Source: Pseudohongiella sp.
Lineage (GTDB): Bacteria > Pseudomonadota > Gammaproteobacteria > Pseudomonadales > Pseudohongiellaceae
NCBI RefSeq assembly: GCF_011050365.1
Contig: NZ_DRFV01000016.1
Span: 1 to 64,000 of the forward strand
DNA length: 64,000 nucleotides
Direction of reading: 5' to 3'
Part shown: one piece after another, positions 33,413 through 44,286 of the stretch
Numbering within the stretch: position 1 is the stretch's first letter
Layout of the letters: each line of letters opens with the position of its first letter
The notes under the pieces: model-generated
What the model saw: the letters and a program-made list of their open reading frames with translations, nothing else
What the model was told of the DNA's origin: nothing
Database searches by the model: none
Program-made: the position numbers and the translations under genes

Positions 33413-34834
33413 TCAACTATCCTTGGCCGCTGCGGCTTCCTCGGCGGCACTGGCGTCGGCGGCGTCCTCCGCTTTCTTTTTGGCTGTAAACACCTGTGGC
33501 CCCACCACTACCAGGATGGTCGCCAGACCTGCCAGCAAACCAGTCCATGGGTCAAACAGGGAGAAGGCGATGGCTGTCAGTACCATGGCACCGCGTTCAG
33601 TGCTGTCGGTCACTGTGGTCAGTGCCAGGGTGGCACAGGCAAAACCGGTCAACAGCAGTGTCACTGCCAAAGCAATGGGCAACAGTGGTTGCAGCATGGT
33701 CACGATGGGCAGCACGATGAACAATACCGGGAAGCCATAGACATAGTAGGCAGAAATACCATCGAAGATGGAATCCATTTTGTCCTTGCCAGTGACCCAG
33801 CGCTTGAGCACGATGACCTGGATCCCGGTCCACAATACACCCTGGGTCCCGAAGAAGGGCGCTATCACCGCCATTGCCGCATTACGGATACCGGTAGCCA
33901 TGTGTGCGCGGCTGCTGTTCAAATCAAGCTTTTCGTCGGGTCGCATTGACGCCGCATTCTTGATCATTTCGTCGCCGGTCACCACATCACCAAAAAACAG
34001 GATGTAGGTGATAAAGGCCAGTGGCACAGCATTCAGGAACATGGTGGCATCAGGCCAGCCAATCGACATGGGTGATGCCTTCTCCCACATGCTGGCGGCG
34101 TGCGTGGGCACGTCAAGCAGGCCGGACTGGATGTTGAACTGCATTTCGCCCGTGATCAGGCCAACCACACCGGCAACCAGAAATGCCGGCAGCAAGCCGA
34201 GCCCGGCAATCCTGGCCAGTATTGGCATCTTGGCAGCCTGACGCTGGAAAGGTTTGGAGAAGGTCAGGAACATACACAGAGCCAGCGCCGAGATGGCTGC
34301 AATCGGCGTCGAGTTAAGAGCGCTGGCAGCATCGTTCTGGTCAAAAATACGCAGGAATGCAGCCACCGCGGCGCCCAGAATGATGCCACCCTTGAGCACA
34401 TTGGGCACCCAGGCAACCAGTTTGGCCCCCAGCCCGGTGACACCCAGAAAAATGAGCAGCGCCGCAAAATTAAGCGATAGCGCTGTCATCAGCTGGAACT
34501 GCTCCTCCGGCGTATTGCCGCCGCCCAGCACAAAGGCAAAGATGAACGGTAGTGCCGGAGTCAGCCAGCCCGGTGCCATCGGGTCACCGAATATCATCCA
34601 ACCGGCGGAAATCAGCATGGTGTGGAACATGGCCATGGTGACGGCTTCTTCGAAGCTGAGGCCAAAGGAGGCGGTCATAACTGGCACCAGGGCCAGGCCG
34701 GTGGCGCCGGCGACGCAGATACCCTGCAGAAACTCGGGCAATGCAAAGCGCATGTGAACAAACGGTATGCGGAATACGAAGGGGCCCCACTTGATACCTG
34801 GCTGGATCTCTCCCTCTCGGCGTTTTGGCAGCAT
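33413..34834 (-). CDS. NCS2-like multi-spanning permease
   Basis: The 473-residue inner-membrane protein has about twelve to fourteen hydrophobic segments and a charged Ala-rich C-terminal tail (KKKAEDAADASAAEE). The layout and stretches such as GICVAGATGLALVPVM and FGDPMAPGWLTPALPF recall the xanthine/uracil and sulphate-type (UraA/SLC26 fold) transporters. I cannot fix the substrate. ATG 34834 is preferred to the upstream TTG at 34891, which adds a polar leader unlike the family. Confidence 0.6.
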   Translation of the reverse strand: MLPKRREGEIQPGIKWGPFVFRIPFVHMRFALPEFLQGICVAGATGLALVPVMTASFGLSFEEAVTMAMFHTMLISAGWMIFGDPMAPGWLTPALPFIFAFVLGGGNTPEEQFQLMTALSLNFAALLIFLGVTGLGAKLVAWVPNVLKGGIILGAAVAAFLRIFDQNDAASALNSTPIAAISALALCMFLTFSKPFQRQAAKMPILARIAGLGLLPAFLVAGVVGLITGEMQFNIQSGLLDVPTHAASMWEKASPMSIGWPDATMFLNAVPLAFITYILFFGDVVTGDEMIKNAASMRPDEKLDLNSSRAHMATGIRNAAMAVIAPFFGTQGVLWTGIQVIVLKRWVTGKDKMDSIFDGISAYYVYGFPVLFIVLPIVTMLQPLLPIALAVTLLLTGFACATLALTTVTDSTERGAMVLTAIAFSLFDPWTGLLAGLATILVVVGPQVFTAKKKAEDAADASAAEEAAAAKDS

Positions 34835-34994
34835 AATCTGAGTCTCTGTTATTTTATAGGTGTTATTGAAGGACCTCCGAATCTTAACCAACTAGGCAGG
34901 GCAGGGCAAAGGCTATTCGTCGTTATTTTGAATGCATTCATCATTTTCGTGACGGGGACGCTGGCAAGGGCTGGAGGAAGACTACGGGGGAGAG

Positions 34995-35762
34995 TCAGCC
35001 CAGAGCCCGGCCACCATCAACGCGAATGTTCTGCCCTGTGATGTACGTGGCATCTCGCGCCAGAAACAGCACCGTGCGGGCGATATCTGCGGGTGTGCCC
35101 AGGCGGCCTAACGGAATGCCGGAAATTATGCCGGCCTGTTCTGCGTCCTGCGCGGCAGAGGCCTGAGTGTGTTCCGGCCACAGGATGGCGCCAGGTGACA
35201 CAGCGTTGACACGGACCCGGGGTGCCAGTTCACGCGCGAGCGACCTGGTCATCGCGCCCAGCGCCGCTTTGGCCATGGTGTAGGCGGAAAACTCGGCCAT
35301 GCCGCGACTAACGTTGATATCGGTGAGGTTGATGATACTGCCCGCTGTGGTTGAGAGCGCGGGCGCCAATTGTTGTGCCAGGAAAAGCCCGGCGCGGGCA
35401 TTGCTGTTCATCAGGTCCAGCCACTGGACCTGGGTCAGTGACGGCAACGGCGTCGGGTAGAAGCTGCTGGCGTTGTTGACCAGAACATCAAGACGCTGGT
35501 GACAGGACAGCACGGCGTCGCCCAATCCTGACAAGGCGTGCTCATCAGTGAGGTCTGCTGAGACGACGGAGGTGCTGCCGGCGCGGATCTCATTGAGTTG
35601 CAGCGCCAGCGCATCCGCATCTGTTCGGGAGCGGTGGCAGTGAATGACAACGCGATAGCCGGCCTGATGGAAGGTGCGGGCGATCTCGGCCCCAATGCGC
35701 CTGGCGGCACCGGTGATGAAGACAACAGCCTGCCCGTCGGTCGGATCCGTATGTTCTGTCAT
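34995..35762 (-). CDS. Pteridine-reductase-like SDR oxidoreductase
   Basis: The 255-residue short-chain dehydrogenase has the cofactor site [12 protein letters not shown]; the double-Arg form (TGxxRRxG) is the mark of pteridine reductases and FolM, which use NADPH. NNAS, the catalytic YTMAK and [11 protein letters not shown] follow, and [10 protein letters not shown] is conserved near the end. It may reduce dihydrobiopterin or dihydrofolate, and lies about 1.6 kb from folB-folK. It overlaps the cca stop by ATGA and is thus translationally coupled to it. Confidence 0.82.
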   Translation of the reverse strand: MTEHTDPTDGQAVVFITGAARRIGAEIARTFHQAGYRVVIHCHRSRTDADALALQLNEIRAGSTSVVSADLTDEHALSGLGDAVLSCHQRLDVLVNNASSFYPTPLPSLTQVQWLDLMNSNARAGLFLAQQLAPALSTTAGSIINLTDINVSRGMAEFSAYTMAKAALGAMTRSLARELAPRVRVNAVSPGAILWPEHTQASAAQDAEQAGIISGIPLGRLGTPADIARTVLFLARDATYITGQNIRVDGGRALG

Positions 35763-37072
35763 GGGGCAGCTCTGAGTCTGGTCAGGGTGTCTTTGATACG
35801 GCCAAGGCGTGCCTGGTGCAGCATGTTGCGGATTTTTTCGCCGGCCTCAGGGCCAGGTGGCACCGGTTTGTGTGCCAGCAGCGTGGGTACGTCGATTTCG
35901 TCAGCGGCAACAAAACACTGCCAGAGCAGATTTGCCTGCGGATACGCCTGAGCTTCCAGGCCGGTGCGGCCCCGGGCATCGGCTTCGCACACCTGCAGGA
36001 ACTTTTGCAATCGCTGCGGACGGCGGAAGGCATCCAGGCCTTCCAGCGTTTTCAGCACGGTGGCGGGTTTGAGTACCTGCATCTGGTGGCAGTGGGTGTG
36101 ATACTGACTGCTCAGCCGGGCCAGGTCGGCGCAGTCTGTGGGGACCCGCAGGCGTTGGCAGACGTCGGCGATGAGTTGCACCCCTTTGTGTTCGTGGGCA
36201 ATGTGCTGCGGCCAATCTTCTGCTGAGGTCAGTCCTTTGCCGACATCGTGCATCAGCGCTGCGAATCGCACTGCCAGGTCATTGCTCAGCCGACATGCCT
36301 GTTGCAGGCTCATCAGGGTATGAATGCCGGTATCGATTTCCGGGTGCCATTGCTCTGGTTGTGGCACGCCGAACAGGCGGTCAACCTCGGGCAACAGTGT
36401 GGCCAGTGCGCCGCATTCATGCAGCACGGTAATAAATACCTGTGCCTGGTTTTCCTGCAAGGCCTTGTCAAATTCGCGCCACACGCGCTCCGCGACCAGA
36501 TCTTTCAGTTCGCCGCTGCTGCTCATGGTATGCATCAAGGCCCGGGTCTCGTCGGCGATGGTGAAACCCTGGTCGGCAAAGCGCGCGGCGAAGCGGGCCA
36601 CGCGCAGCACGCGCAGGGGATCTTCGGCGAAGGCGGCAGAAACATGGCGCAACACCCGGTTTTGCAAGTCCCTGACGCCGCCCCAGGGGTCTATCAGGTT
36701 GCCGTCGGTGTCCTGTGCAATGGCGTTGATGGTCAGGTCACGGCGTTGCAGGTCTTCTTCCAGCGTCACGTCGGGCGTGGCGTATACGGTGAATCCTTTG
36801 TACCCGGTGCCCGACTTCCGTTCGGTCCTGGCCAGCGCGTACTCTTCCTTGGTTCTGGGGTGGAGGAATACCGGAAAGTCCTTACCCACAGGCGTAAACC
36901 CGTTACCGAGCATGGCCTCAGGGGTGGCGCCCACCACGACCCAGTCCCGATCCGAACCCTCAATACCCAGCAATGCGTCGCGCACGGCGCCGCCTACCAG
37001 ATAGGTGGCGAAGGCGCCCTGCGCTGCAGAGCCGGCATTGAAAGAATCAGTGTCTGCCCGATGGGTTGTCAT
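35759..37072 (-). CDS. cca: Multifunctional CCA tRNA nucleotidyltransferase
   Basis: The 437-residue class II enzyme adds and repairs the tRNA 3' CCA. The nucleotidyltransferase core is [13 protein letters not shown] with the catalytic DRD (Asp41, Asp43); [28 protein letters not shown] and a C-terminal HD phosphohydrolase domain ([16 protein letters not shown]) follow. The HD domain gives the 2',3'-cyclic phosphodiesterase and phosphatase activities of the gammaproteobacterial type. It is coupled to the downstream SDR gene. Confidence 0.96.
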   Translation of the reverse strand: MTTHRADTDSFNAGSAAQGAFATYLVGGAVRDALLGIEGSDRDWVVVGATPEAMLGNGFTPVGKDFPVFLHPRTKEEYALARTERKSGTGYKGFTVYATPDVTLEEDLQRRDLTINAIAQDTDGNLIDPWGGVRDLQNRVLRHVSAAFAEDPLRVLRVARFAARFADQGFTIADETRALMHTMSSSGELKDLVAERVWREFDKALQENQAQVFITVLHECGALATLLPEVDRLFGVPQPEQWHPEIDTGIHTLMSLQQACRLSNDLAVRFAALMHDVGKGLTSAEDWPQHIAHEHKGVQLIADVCQRLRVPTDCADLARLSSQYHTHCHQMQVLKPATVLKTLEGLDAFRRPQRLQKFLQVCEADARGRTGLEAQAYPQANLLWQCFVAADEIDVPTLLAHKPVPPGPEAGEKIRNMLHQARLGRIKDTLTRLRAAP

Positions 37073-37085
37073 GCGTCAGAGTTTA

Positions 37086-37910
37086 TCAGACGCTGAACAG
37101 TTTGTGGTCTTCCAGGCGCATCATGGTCAGTTCCCGCCCCCAGACACAGCCGGTGTCCAGCGCATACACGCGGTCGCGCTGAGTGACGCCTTGCAGGGCT
37201 GCCCAGTGGCCAAACAGGATGCTGGTTTTACTGTTGGTAATTTTTTCGAACTCGAACCAGGGCCGGAAACCTTCGGGTGCTTCATTGACCCCTTCCTTGA
37301 TCTGCAGGTCGAGTTTGCCGCGGGCATCACAAAAACGCATACGGGTGAGATAATTGGTGATCATGCGCAGGCGTTTGCGGCCGGTCAGCGAGTCCTTCCA
37401 GCGAGCGGGTTTGTCGCCGTACATCTTGTTCAGGAACTTGCGGAAGTCCGGTCCCCTGAGTGCGGTTTCAACCTCGCCGGCCAGTGCCAGTGCCGTATCC
37501 AGATCCCACAGTGGGGGGATGCCGGCATGTACCATCAGGTAGTTGTGGATGCCATGCGTGCCCAGCACGCTGTCATAGTGCGCCAGCGGCTTGTGTCGCA
37601 GCCAGTCGGCCAGTTCGCCACAGTCAGGCGCTGCCAGCAATTCGTCCAGTGTGTGCCGGCCGTTTATGGTGTCGGGTGTACACTGATAATAAAGCGCCAG
37701 GAAATGCAGGTCATGATTGCCCAGTACGACGGTGGCAGAATCGCCTATGTCACGCAGGTAGCGTAATGTGTCCAGGGATTTGGGGCCGCGGTTGATGAGG
37801 TCACCGACGCACCAGAGTTCATCTGCGCCGGGCTGAAAGGCCACCGCCTTGAGGAGTTTGCGCAGGGGTTTGTAGCAACCCTGGATGTCGCCTATTGCAT
37901 ACGTCGCCAT
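37086..37910 (-). CDS. apaH: Symmetrical bis(5'-nucleosyl)-tetraphosphatase ApaH
   Basis: The 274-residue metallophosphatase cleaves Ap4A symmetrically to two ADP. Metal motifs are intact: GDIQGCY at the start, GDLINRGPKSLDTLRY, LGNHDLHFLAL, and THGIHNYLMVHAGIPPLWD with the histidines. It follows apaG directly, the two genes meeting at 37910, in the usual rsmA-apaG-apaH order. Confidence 0.97.
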   Translation of the reverse strand: MATYAIGDIQGCYKPLRKLLKAVAFQPGADELWCVGDLINRGPKSLDTLRYLRDIGDSATVVLGNHDLHFLALYYQCTPDTINGRHTLDELLAAPDCGELADWLRHKPLAHYDSVLGTHGIHNYLMVHAGIPPLWDLDTALALAGEVETALRGPDFRKFLNKMYGDKPARWKDSLTGRKRLRMITNYLTRMRFCDARGKLDLQIKEGVNEAPEGFRPWFEFEKITNSKTSILFGHWAALQGVTQRDRVYALDTGCVWGRELTMMRLEDHKLFSV

Positions 37911-38308
37911 CAGTGTACCGAGTGAGGTCGTGAGAGCAGGAAAGCAGGTATGTCTGCGTCAAACTGGCTACCGTCCGGCTTTGCCATTTTGTAACTGCCC
38001 TGCATGGTACCAAATTCTGTGGTGAGCACGGCGCCACTGGTGTAAACAAATTTCTGCCCCGGCTGGATCAGCGGTTGCAGCCCGACAACACCCTCGCCGC
38101 GAACGTCCTCTACCTGGTTATTGTCATCGGTGATCACCCAGTGGCGTGATAACAGCTTGACGGCCTCGGGGCCGCGGTTCTCAATACCGATAGTGTAGGC
38201 AAACGCATAGCGGTCATTTTCCGGGTCAGATTGCTCGCTCAGGTATTGTGTCTGCACGGAAATATCGATGTCGTGGTCGGCTTCGCCCCGGATATCGGTG
38301 GTGGCCAT
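37910..38308 (-). CDS. apaG: ApaG protein
   Basis: The 132-residue ApaG/F-box-associated domain protein has a fibronectin-like beta fold. Conserved blocks are AFAYTIGIENRGPEAVKLLSRHW, GEGVVGLQPLIQPG and GAVLTTEFGTMQGSYKM. Its precise function is unsettled (linked to Co2+ resistance and Mg2+ efflux in Salmonella). It lies between rsmA and apaH. Confidence 0.95.
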   Translation of the reverse strand: MATTDIRGEADHDIDISVQTQYLSEQSDPENDRYAFAYTIGIENRGPEAVKLLSRHWVITDDNNQVEDVRGEGVVGLQPLIQPGQKFVYTSGAVLTTEFGTMQGSYKMAKPDGSQFDADIPAFLLSRPHSVH

Positions 38309-38311
38309 CGA

Positions 38312-39142
38312 TTACTGCTCCTGTGATGCGGCGCTCAGTGTGTTGCTCAGATTGACGTAGTCGGCCAGGCTCAGGTTCTCCGGGCGCAGGCTGAGATCCA
38401 CCGGCAAATCCTCCGGCTGGAACTCTGATATCAGCGTTTTCAGGCAATTTCTCAAGGTCTTTCGGCGTTGGGAAAAAGCAGTACGTACCACATCCTGAAG
38501 CATAGTAGTGTCGGTCGCAACGAGTTTTTGCTGTCGATGCGGCGTCAGACGCACAATGGCGGAGGTGACTTTTGGCTGGGGATGAAACGCGCCGGGTGGC
38601 ACATCAAAAAGGTGATCCACCTGGCAGTAATACTGGGCCATGATACCGAGACGACCATATTGATCATCGCCCACCTGTGCGGCCAGGCGTTGCACCACTT
38701 CCAGCTGCAACATGAATGTCATCTCGTGAATCAGTGACTGGTACTTGAGCAGGTGGAAAATACACGGTGTGGAAATATTGTAAGGCAGGTTGCCAACAAT
38801 ACTCAGGCTGCGTGGCTCTGTGGTCAGGCTGTTCAGATCAAATTTCAGCACATCGGCCTGGTGCAGGCTGAACGTACCGACGTCGGCGAATCGTGATTGC
38901 AGCCAGGCAGAGAGATCGCGATCCAGCTCAATGGCATCCAGCCGCGCGCCACTGGCCAGCAGCGGGGTGGTGATGGCACCCTGACCCGGCCCGATTTCCA
39001 CGATGTGTTCACCAGCCTTGGGGTCGATGGCGGCAACAATGCGGCGGATGATATTGCTGTCCTGCAGAAAATTCTGCCCGAAGCGTTTGCGGGCTCTGTG
39101 TTCTGGCAGGGCAATGGATTTGCCAACATTGTATTGCGACAT
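38312..39142 (-). CDS. rsmA: 16S rRNA dimethyladenosine transferase RsmA (KsgA)
   Basis: The 276-residue enzyme dimethylates A1518 and A1519 of 16S rRNA. The SAM site is IVEIGPGQGAITTPLL; the catalytic motif IV reads NLPYNIST; ARKRFGQNFLQD begins the conserved part. ATG 39142 is preferred: upstream in-frame ATG 39172 adds ten residues unlike the family, and the open frame beyond that runs through pdxA. It follows pdxA closely in the lptD-to-apaH block. Confidence 0.94.
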   Translation of the reverse strand: MSQYNVGKSIALPEHRARKRFGQNFLQDSNIIRRIVAAIDPKAGEHIVEIGPGQGAITTPLLASGARLDAIELDRDLSAWLQSRFADVGTFSLHQADVLKFDLNSLTTEPRSLSIVGNLPYNISTPCIFHLLKYQSLIHEMTFMLQLEVVQRLAAQVGDDQYGRLGIMAQYYCQVDHLFDVPPGAFHPQPKVTSAIVRLTPHRQQKLVATDTTMLQDVVRTAFSQRRKTLRNCLKTLISEFQPEDLPVDLSLRPENLSLADYVNLSNTLSAASQEQ

Positions 39143-39180
39143 AGAGGATCTCTTGGCCTTTCTCGAAGCCATCAGGTGAA

Positions 39181-40188
39181 TCAGTGGTCGGGCGCTTGCT
39201 GTCGTCGTCTGGCCATCAGGCAGGCTGTTTCGATGGCGCTGAGCAGGCTGCCGCCGTCGGCTTTGCCCGTTGCAGCCAGGTCCAGCGCGGTGCCATGGTC
39301 GACCGAGGTGCGGATGATTGGCAGGCCCAGTGTGATGTTGCTGGCGCGGCCAAACCCTTTGTATTTCAATACCGGTAGTCCCTGATCGTGATACATGGCC
39401 AGCACTGCGTCGCATTGCGACAGGTATTTTTCCGTGAACAGGGTGTCTGCAGGCAACGGTCCGATTAAATGCATGCCCTTGCTGCGCATGTCGTGCAGAA
39501 CCGGCTCAATGATGTCGATCTCTTCCCGTCCCAGGTGGCCGCCTTCGCCCGCATGCGGATTCAGGCCACAGACCAGTATGCGGGGGTTGGTGATGCCGAA
39601 TTTGTCGCGCAGGTCCTGATGCAGAATGCCAATAACACGCCGCAACAAGGGCGCCGTGATGGCATCGGCGACAGCGCGCAAGGGCAGATGAGTGGTAGCC
39701 AGTGCCACCCGCAATCCCGGCGTTGCCAGCATCATGACGGTCTGATCAACGTGGCAAAACTCGGCAAGAAATTCTGTGTGTCCGGAAAAGGCAATGCCGG
39801 CATCGTTGATGATGCCTTTGTGCACAGGTGCTGTCACCATGGCTTGCACGTCGCCGTTGACGCAGGCTTGGGCGGCACTGCGCAGTGTCTGCAGCACGTA
39901 AGCGGCATTGGCAGTGTCCAGTTTGCCGGCGATACTGGGTGACGCCAGCGGTACGGGCAGCACGTTGATGTGTGAGTTGGCGCGTTTGCAGGAATTGCCC
40001 GGCTGCCAGATCGAGGTGACCAATGGCAGGCCAAGTGCCAGCGCGCGCTGTGCCAGCAGGTCAGGGTCCGCAACCGCGACCAGTTCACAATCTACCGGCA
40101 GCCGGCTGGCGTCCTGTACCAGTTGCACCAGTAGGTCCGGACCGATTCCGGCGGGTTCGCCGGGCGTAACAGCCAATTGCAATGCCAT
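39181..40188 (-). CDS. pdxA: 4-hydroxythreonine-4-phosphate dehydrogenase PdxA
   Basis: The 335-residue NAD-dependent, metal-requiring enzyme works in DXP-dependent pyridoxal phosphate synthesis. Typical motifs are [14 protein letters not shown] at the start, [38 protein letters not shown] and [15 protein letters not shown]. It sits between surA and rsmA, the arrangement of Escherichia coli and Pseudomonas. Confidence 0.96.
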   Translation of the reverse strand: MALQLAVTPGEPAGIGPDLLVQLVQDASRLPVDCELVAVADPDLLAQRALALGLPLVTSIWQPGNSCKRANSHINVLPVPLASPSIAGKLDTANAAYVLQTLRSAAQACVNGDVQAMVTAPVHKGIINDAGIAFSGHTEFLAEFCHVDQTVMMLATPGLRVALATTHLPLRAVADAITAPLLRRVIGILHQDLRDKFGITNPRILVCGLNPHAGEGGHLGREEIDIIEPVLHDMRSKGMHLIGPLPADTLFTEKYLSQCDAVLAMYHDQGLPVLKYKGFGRASNITLGLPIIRTSVDHGTALDLAATGKADGGSLLSAIETACLMARRRQQAPDH

Positions 40189-40229
40189 AAGGGTGTGCCG
40201 ATTGCGTCAGGGTCTTTGCTGCAACAATG

Positions 40230-41564
40230 TCAGTTGATAATCTTGACGTAAGCTTCGTCACGAATTTCGAGCATCCAGTTTTCCAGCTCGACATCGAACT
40301 TGCGGTTGCGCAGAGCGTTGGTTGCTTGTTGGCGACGATATTCGCGGCTCAGGTCCTGTTCCCGCCGACCGGTAACCTCGGCGACATGCCAGCCGAAACT
40401 GGTTCGGAAAGGTTCGCTCAGCTCGCCGATCTCCAGGTCACGCACGACTTCCTCAAACTCGGGCGGCATGCCGCCATCACTGACCCAGCCCAGGTCGCCG
40501 CCGGCAACGACCGATTGCGTGTCGTCTGACAGTTGACGGGCAACGATATTGAAATCCTCACCGCCGCTGATGCGCTCATAAACTTCCTGCGCCAAACGCC
40601 GTGCCTGCTCTTCGGTGCGAATTTCATTGGGGGCGATCAATACATGGCGGGCTTCGGTCTGGTTAACCAGCCGGTTGGAGTCGCCGCGCACGTCGCTCAG
40701 CTTGATCAGGTGGAAACCATTGGAGCTGCGAATCGGGTCGGATACCTCACCGGTACTCATGTCCGGCACGATGCTGGCGAACAGTGTTGGCAGGCGATCG
40801 GCTTTGCGCCATCCCAGCTCGCCACCACTGACGGCAAAACCCTGAGTAGCATTCTGCTGTGCCTGCATTCGCACATCAGCAAAATCCTCACCGTCGCGAA
40901 CGCGCGCCAGCAGATCCATGGCAAAGGCTTCTTTGGCACGCTCGATTTCGGCACTGTCGGTTGCCAGTACCGGAATCAGGATCTGGTCGACCAGGTAGTC
41001 CGGCGCCATGGCTTCACGTCCGGTTCCCGAGTTCAGATAGTTCTCGATCTCCTGATCCGTGATATTGATACGTCGGTTCACCATGCCGCGCTGAACTTCA
41101 TTCACGGCCAGCTCCTTGCGGATGCGCTCGCGTGTAGTCAGGTAAACACCCTGCGACTCCAGTGCATTTACATACTGTTCAAAGGTCATGTTGTTCTGGT
41201 TGGCCATGTCGGTCATGACGCGGTTCAGGGTGTCATCGTCAAAACGGATACCGACCCGCTCGGCCAGTTGCAGCTGCAGGTTTTCAATAATCAGGTTTTC
41301 CATCACCTGCTCACGCAACTGTGCGGGAGGCGGCAGTTGCAGATCCATCTCCTGCGCGCGCTGCAAAATCTCCTGCAAGCGTTCATCGTATTCACTTTGC
41401 AGAATAACGCCCTCATCAACCAGCGCAATTACGCGATCGAGTACCTGGCGCTCGGCCGCACCAGCAAGGCCGGCACCCGCTCCCGCAAGCAGCACCAACG
41501 TGGCAGCGGCGCACAGGCTGACTGCTTTGCAGCCCGATAAAAATTGCCGGGTAAACTTATTCAT
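40230..41564 (-). CDS. surA: Periplasmic chaperone and peptidyl-prolyl isomerase SurA
   Basis: The 444-residue exported protein escorts outer-membrane proteins. The signal peptide runs to about residue 36. The SurA_N domain (RVIALVDEGVILQSEYDERL) precedes two parvulin domains, of which the second (EDFNIVARQLSDD, GGDLGWVSDGGMPPEFE) is best conserved. The start at 41564 lies inside the lptD stop region (8-base overlap) with AAGGAG upstream, showing coupling to lptD. Its client LptD is the gene just before it. Confidence 0.95.
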   Translation of the reverse strand: MNKFTRQFLSGCKAVSLCAAATLVLLAGAGAGLAGAAERQVLDRVIALVDEGVILQSEYDERLQEILQRAQEMDLQLPPPAQLREQVMENLIIENLQLQLAERVGIRFDDDTLNRVMTDMANQNNMTFEQYVNALESQGVYLTTRERIRKELAVNEVQRGMVNRRINITDQEIENYLNSGTGREAMAPDYLVDQILIPVLATDSAEIERAKEAFAMDLLARVRDGEDFADVRMQAQQNATQGFAVSGGELGWRKADRLPTLFASIVPDMSTGEVSDPIRSSNGFHLIKLSDVRGDSNRLVNQTEARHVLIAPNEIRTEEQARRLAQEVYERISGGEDFNIVARQLSDDTQSVVAGGDLGWVSDGGMPPEFEEVVRDLEIGELSEPFRTSFGWHVAEVTGRREQDLSREYRRQQATNALRNRKFDVELENWMLEIRDEAYVKIIN

Positions 41565-44028
41565 TAACGTCTTGCTCCTTAAAGCCGGGGATGCTGTTTC
41601 TGAGCAGGTTGCCCAGGCCACCGCCGGTCAGATCGCCCAGACCGTGCAGTGACAGTTGAAAGAAGATGCCCCGGTTCTGCCTGGTGTTCTGTTCAAAAAA
41701 CTCGTAATCGTTGACCCAGTCGCGGGCGATGAGGCGCATGGTTGCGCAACAGTTACTGTATTCGACCCCGCCAAAGGTTTCAAGGTTCCTGCTATTGCTG
41801 TGATCGTAGTTCCATCGACCGAGCAGACGCCAGTTATCGTTCAGCGGCCATACTGCGGACAGGTCGGTCTGCTTGATGCGGGCGTCCAGCAGCGGGGGGG
41901 CATCAAGGAAAACATCGGTGCGCTCGCGGTAGCGGAAGGCCGCATTAAACAGGGCGTCATTGGCGGCCTGATACTGCACGGCCAGGCTGCCTTCATCGAT
42001 ATTGCTGTTTTCCTGGTCCCATTGCAGATCGGCCATCAGGCGCAGTCCTTCGCGCGGCTGAATCTCGGTTTCCAGCACCAGTGCTGAGCGCTCGGTGTCC
42101 AGAGGTTGCAGCAACAACCAGTTCTGCAACGGACTGTTCAGCGAGACCTGCCTGTCCTCAAAATAGAAAATCTGGCCGGCGCTGAAGCGGGCGCGCTCGA
42201 TGCCGTTGCTGCCGATAAAGCGGCTGGTCAGGGCCGCGCTGATCTGGTTGGCATCGCCGACCCGGTCGGGGCCGCTGAAGCGGTCATCACGGAACAGCTG
42301 GTTGAAGTTGAAATTCAGTTGCGCGGTGTCGAATGTCGGGATGGCCTGCTGCTCGGCATACTCGCTATAAAGGTAATACAGTCGTGGTTCCAGCGTTTGT
42401 GTCATGTTGTCGCTGGCGATGCTGACCGGGCGCTCGAATACCAGGCCGCTGTCCAGACTGAATACGCCGATGCCCCGATCAGGCGTGTCATCGGTGCCAT
42501 TGGCCTGGTCATCCAGCTGCCAGCTGGCATAACGGTAGCGCGCTGTCGGCACCACAAACCAGCCTGGACGGCGCACCGGCAGGCTGATGTAAGGCTCGGC
42601 GACAAAGCGTTCGCCGGTGACCAGGGCGCCGCGATTTATCTGGTCGTCCGACAGCAAGGAGGCAGTCAGAGAGCGATCAAAGCGAACGTGACTGGAGTTG
42701 AATCCATAGCGCAGACGGTCGGCAGCCCGGTAATCGCCTCGCAGGCTGAGCTCGGGCAAGCGGTCGAAAGGTTTGTTGATATCGATAGAGGCAATGTAAC
42801 TGTCTATGATTTCAATGCGTTGCACGCGGGCATCGGCCCGCAGTGACTCATTCTGCCAGCTCAGTACACCTTCCTTGTTCAGGTGTGTGCGACTTTCCAG
42901 ATTGAAGTCGCTGCTGCCCAGGTCGCGGAAATAATCGGCATCGCTGACCGCATTGTAGTCGATATAGGTCCGCCAGTTCTCGCCCAACAGGCCTTCATGC
43001 TGCACCCCGGTGAACCAGCGTTTCTCCCGTGGTGGTGTGTCGCTGCCCGGTTCATCGGCGCGCGCCGGATCAAAGGTGCGGTCTTGGGGCAGCAAGGCCA
43101 GGTTAACGGTGTTCATGGACCATGCCGCCAGATAACGCAGTTCGGCGCTGAGCATGGCGCCGCGTTTGGTGATGATGCGCGGTGTCAGGGTGGCGTCGTA
43201 GTGCGGGGCCAGATTCAGATAATACGGCACCGCCAGATCAAGGCCGCCTTCACTGCTGTTACTCAGCGAGGGCGGCAGAATGCCCGAGACCCGCTGGTCG
43301 CTGATGGGAAACTGCAGGGTATAGGGGTAATAAAATACCGGCACATCACGTATGCGCAGCGTGACATCGTTGGCGTAGCCGACTCCGCGCGCATTATCCA
43401 GACGCAGCCCTTTGGCTTGCATTACCCAGAATGGGTCCATGGGTTCACAGCGGCTGAATTCGCCGTTCTCCAGCGTCAACATGCCACTGTCGCTGTTGTA
43501 GCTGAGCTGAGTCGCTGAACCATGAATCTGGCTGTCATGAATGACGTAGGAGGCGCGTTCAACTTCGTTGACGCCATTGTTCTGGTCAATTTTTGCGCCC
43601 TTGCCCGTGACCAGAAAGCCCGGTTCGCGAAACACGACATCGCCCTGCAGCGTCAGTATGTTGGTGGTTTCGTCCAGGTGCATGCCCTGATCTGCGCTCA
43701 GCGTGCGGTAGCCCTGCTGGACGCTGACCCGGCCGTCCACATAGAGTTGGCTGGGTTCGGGTTGGCGCACCGGGTCTGGTGTTTCGATTTCGGTGGGGGA
43801 CAGATCGGGATCCTGATCGGCGAATTCGCCGTTCAGTGTTGGCTCCACGAACATGCCACAGCAGGCTGCGGGCATCTGCTCCTGCTGCTCTGCGCTAAGA
43901 GTTGCGCGCGTTTGCCAGTCTGTCAGAATGCCGGTGTCTTCTTGGGCGACGGCGGTCAGGGGCTGGGTCAGCGGCAACGTCAGGGCAACCAGTAGTGTGT
44001 TTGCCAGCGCAGACTTTATTTTCCGCAT
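41557..44028 (-). CDS. lptD: LPS-assembly outer-membrane protein LptD
   Basis: The 823-residue protein inserts lipopolysaccharide into the outer leaflet, with LptE. It has a signal peptide to AVAQ, a periplasmic beta-jellyroll (OstA) domain (about 110-270, GYRTLSADQGMHLDETTN, YNSDSGMLTLENGEF), then a barrel of 26-strand type. Conserved cysteines include the CEPMDPFW and SNCCATMRL sites that form inter-domain disulphides. ATG 44028 directly precedes the signal peptide; longer starts are unlikely. Confidence 0.94.
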   Translation of the reverse strand: MRKIKSALANTLLVALTLPLTQPLTAVAQEDTGILTDWQTRATLSAEQQEQMPAACCGMFVEPTLNGEFADQDPDLSPTEIETPDPVRQPEPSQLYVDGRVSVQQGYRTLSADQGMHLDETTNILTLQGDVVFREPGFLVTGKGAKIDQNNGVNEVERASYVIHDSQIHGSATQLSYNSDSGMLTLENGEFSRCEPMDPFWVMQAKGLRLDNARGVGYANDVTLRIRDVPVFYYPYTLQFPISDQRVSGILPPSLSNSSEGGLDLAVPYYLNLAPHYDATLTPRIITKRGAMLSAELRYLAAWSMNTVNLALLPQDRTFDPARADEPGSDTPPREKRWFTGVQHEGLLGENWRTYIDYNAVSDADYFRDLGSSDFNLESRTHLNKEGVLSWQNESLRADARVQRIEIIDSYIASIDINKPFDRLPELSLRGDYRAADRLRYGFNSSHVRFDRSLTASLLSDDQINRGALVTGERFVAEPYISLPVRRPGWFVVPTARYRYASWQLDDQANGTDDTPDRGIGVFSLDSGLVFERPVSIASDNMTQTLEPRLYYLYSEYAEQQAIPTFDTAQLNFNFNQLFRDDRFSGPDRVGDANQISAALTSRFIGSNGIERARFSAGQIFYFEDRQVSLNSPLQNWLLLQPLDTERSALVLETEIQPREGLRLMADLQWDQENSNIDEGSLAVQYQAANDALFNAAFRYRERTDVFLDAPPLLDARIKQTDLSAVWPLNDNWRLLGRWNYDHSNSRNLETFGGVEYSNCCATMRLIARDWVNDYEFFEQNTRQNRGIFFQLSLHGLGDLTGGGLGNLLRNSIPGFKEQDVNE

Positions 44029-44286
44029 AGCTCTGACGGAAAGCGTTTTGAGCTTTGACGGGACCGCCCTGATGCACAAGGCTGATGAAATTGTCTGCTG
44101 TGGCATTGGTGCGGGCGATCCGTGACAATAGAATATGGGTCAGGCGAGTTGGTGACAGTACGCGTAAACAGCGCCCGCATGATAATTCATTGAAGTTTTT
44201 ATATAAAGCCAAACCCGGTAAACGCGGGCGGCGACCGGGCAGAACACATGACAAGTCCGGGCGGGCAGCACATATGAGCAGCACAC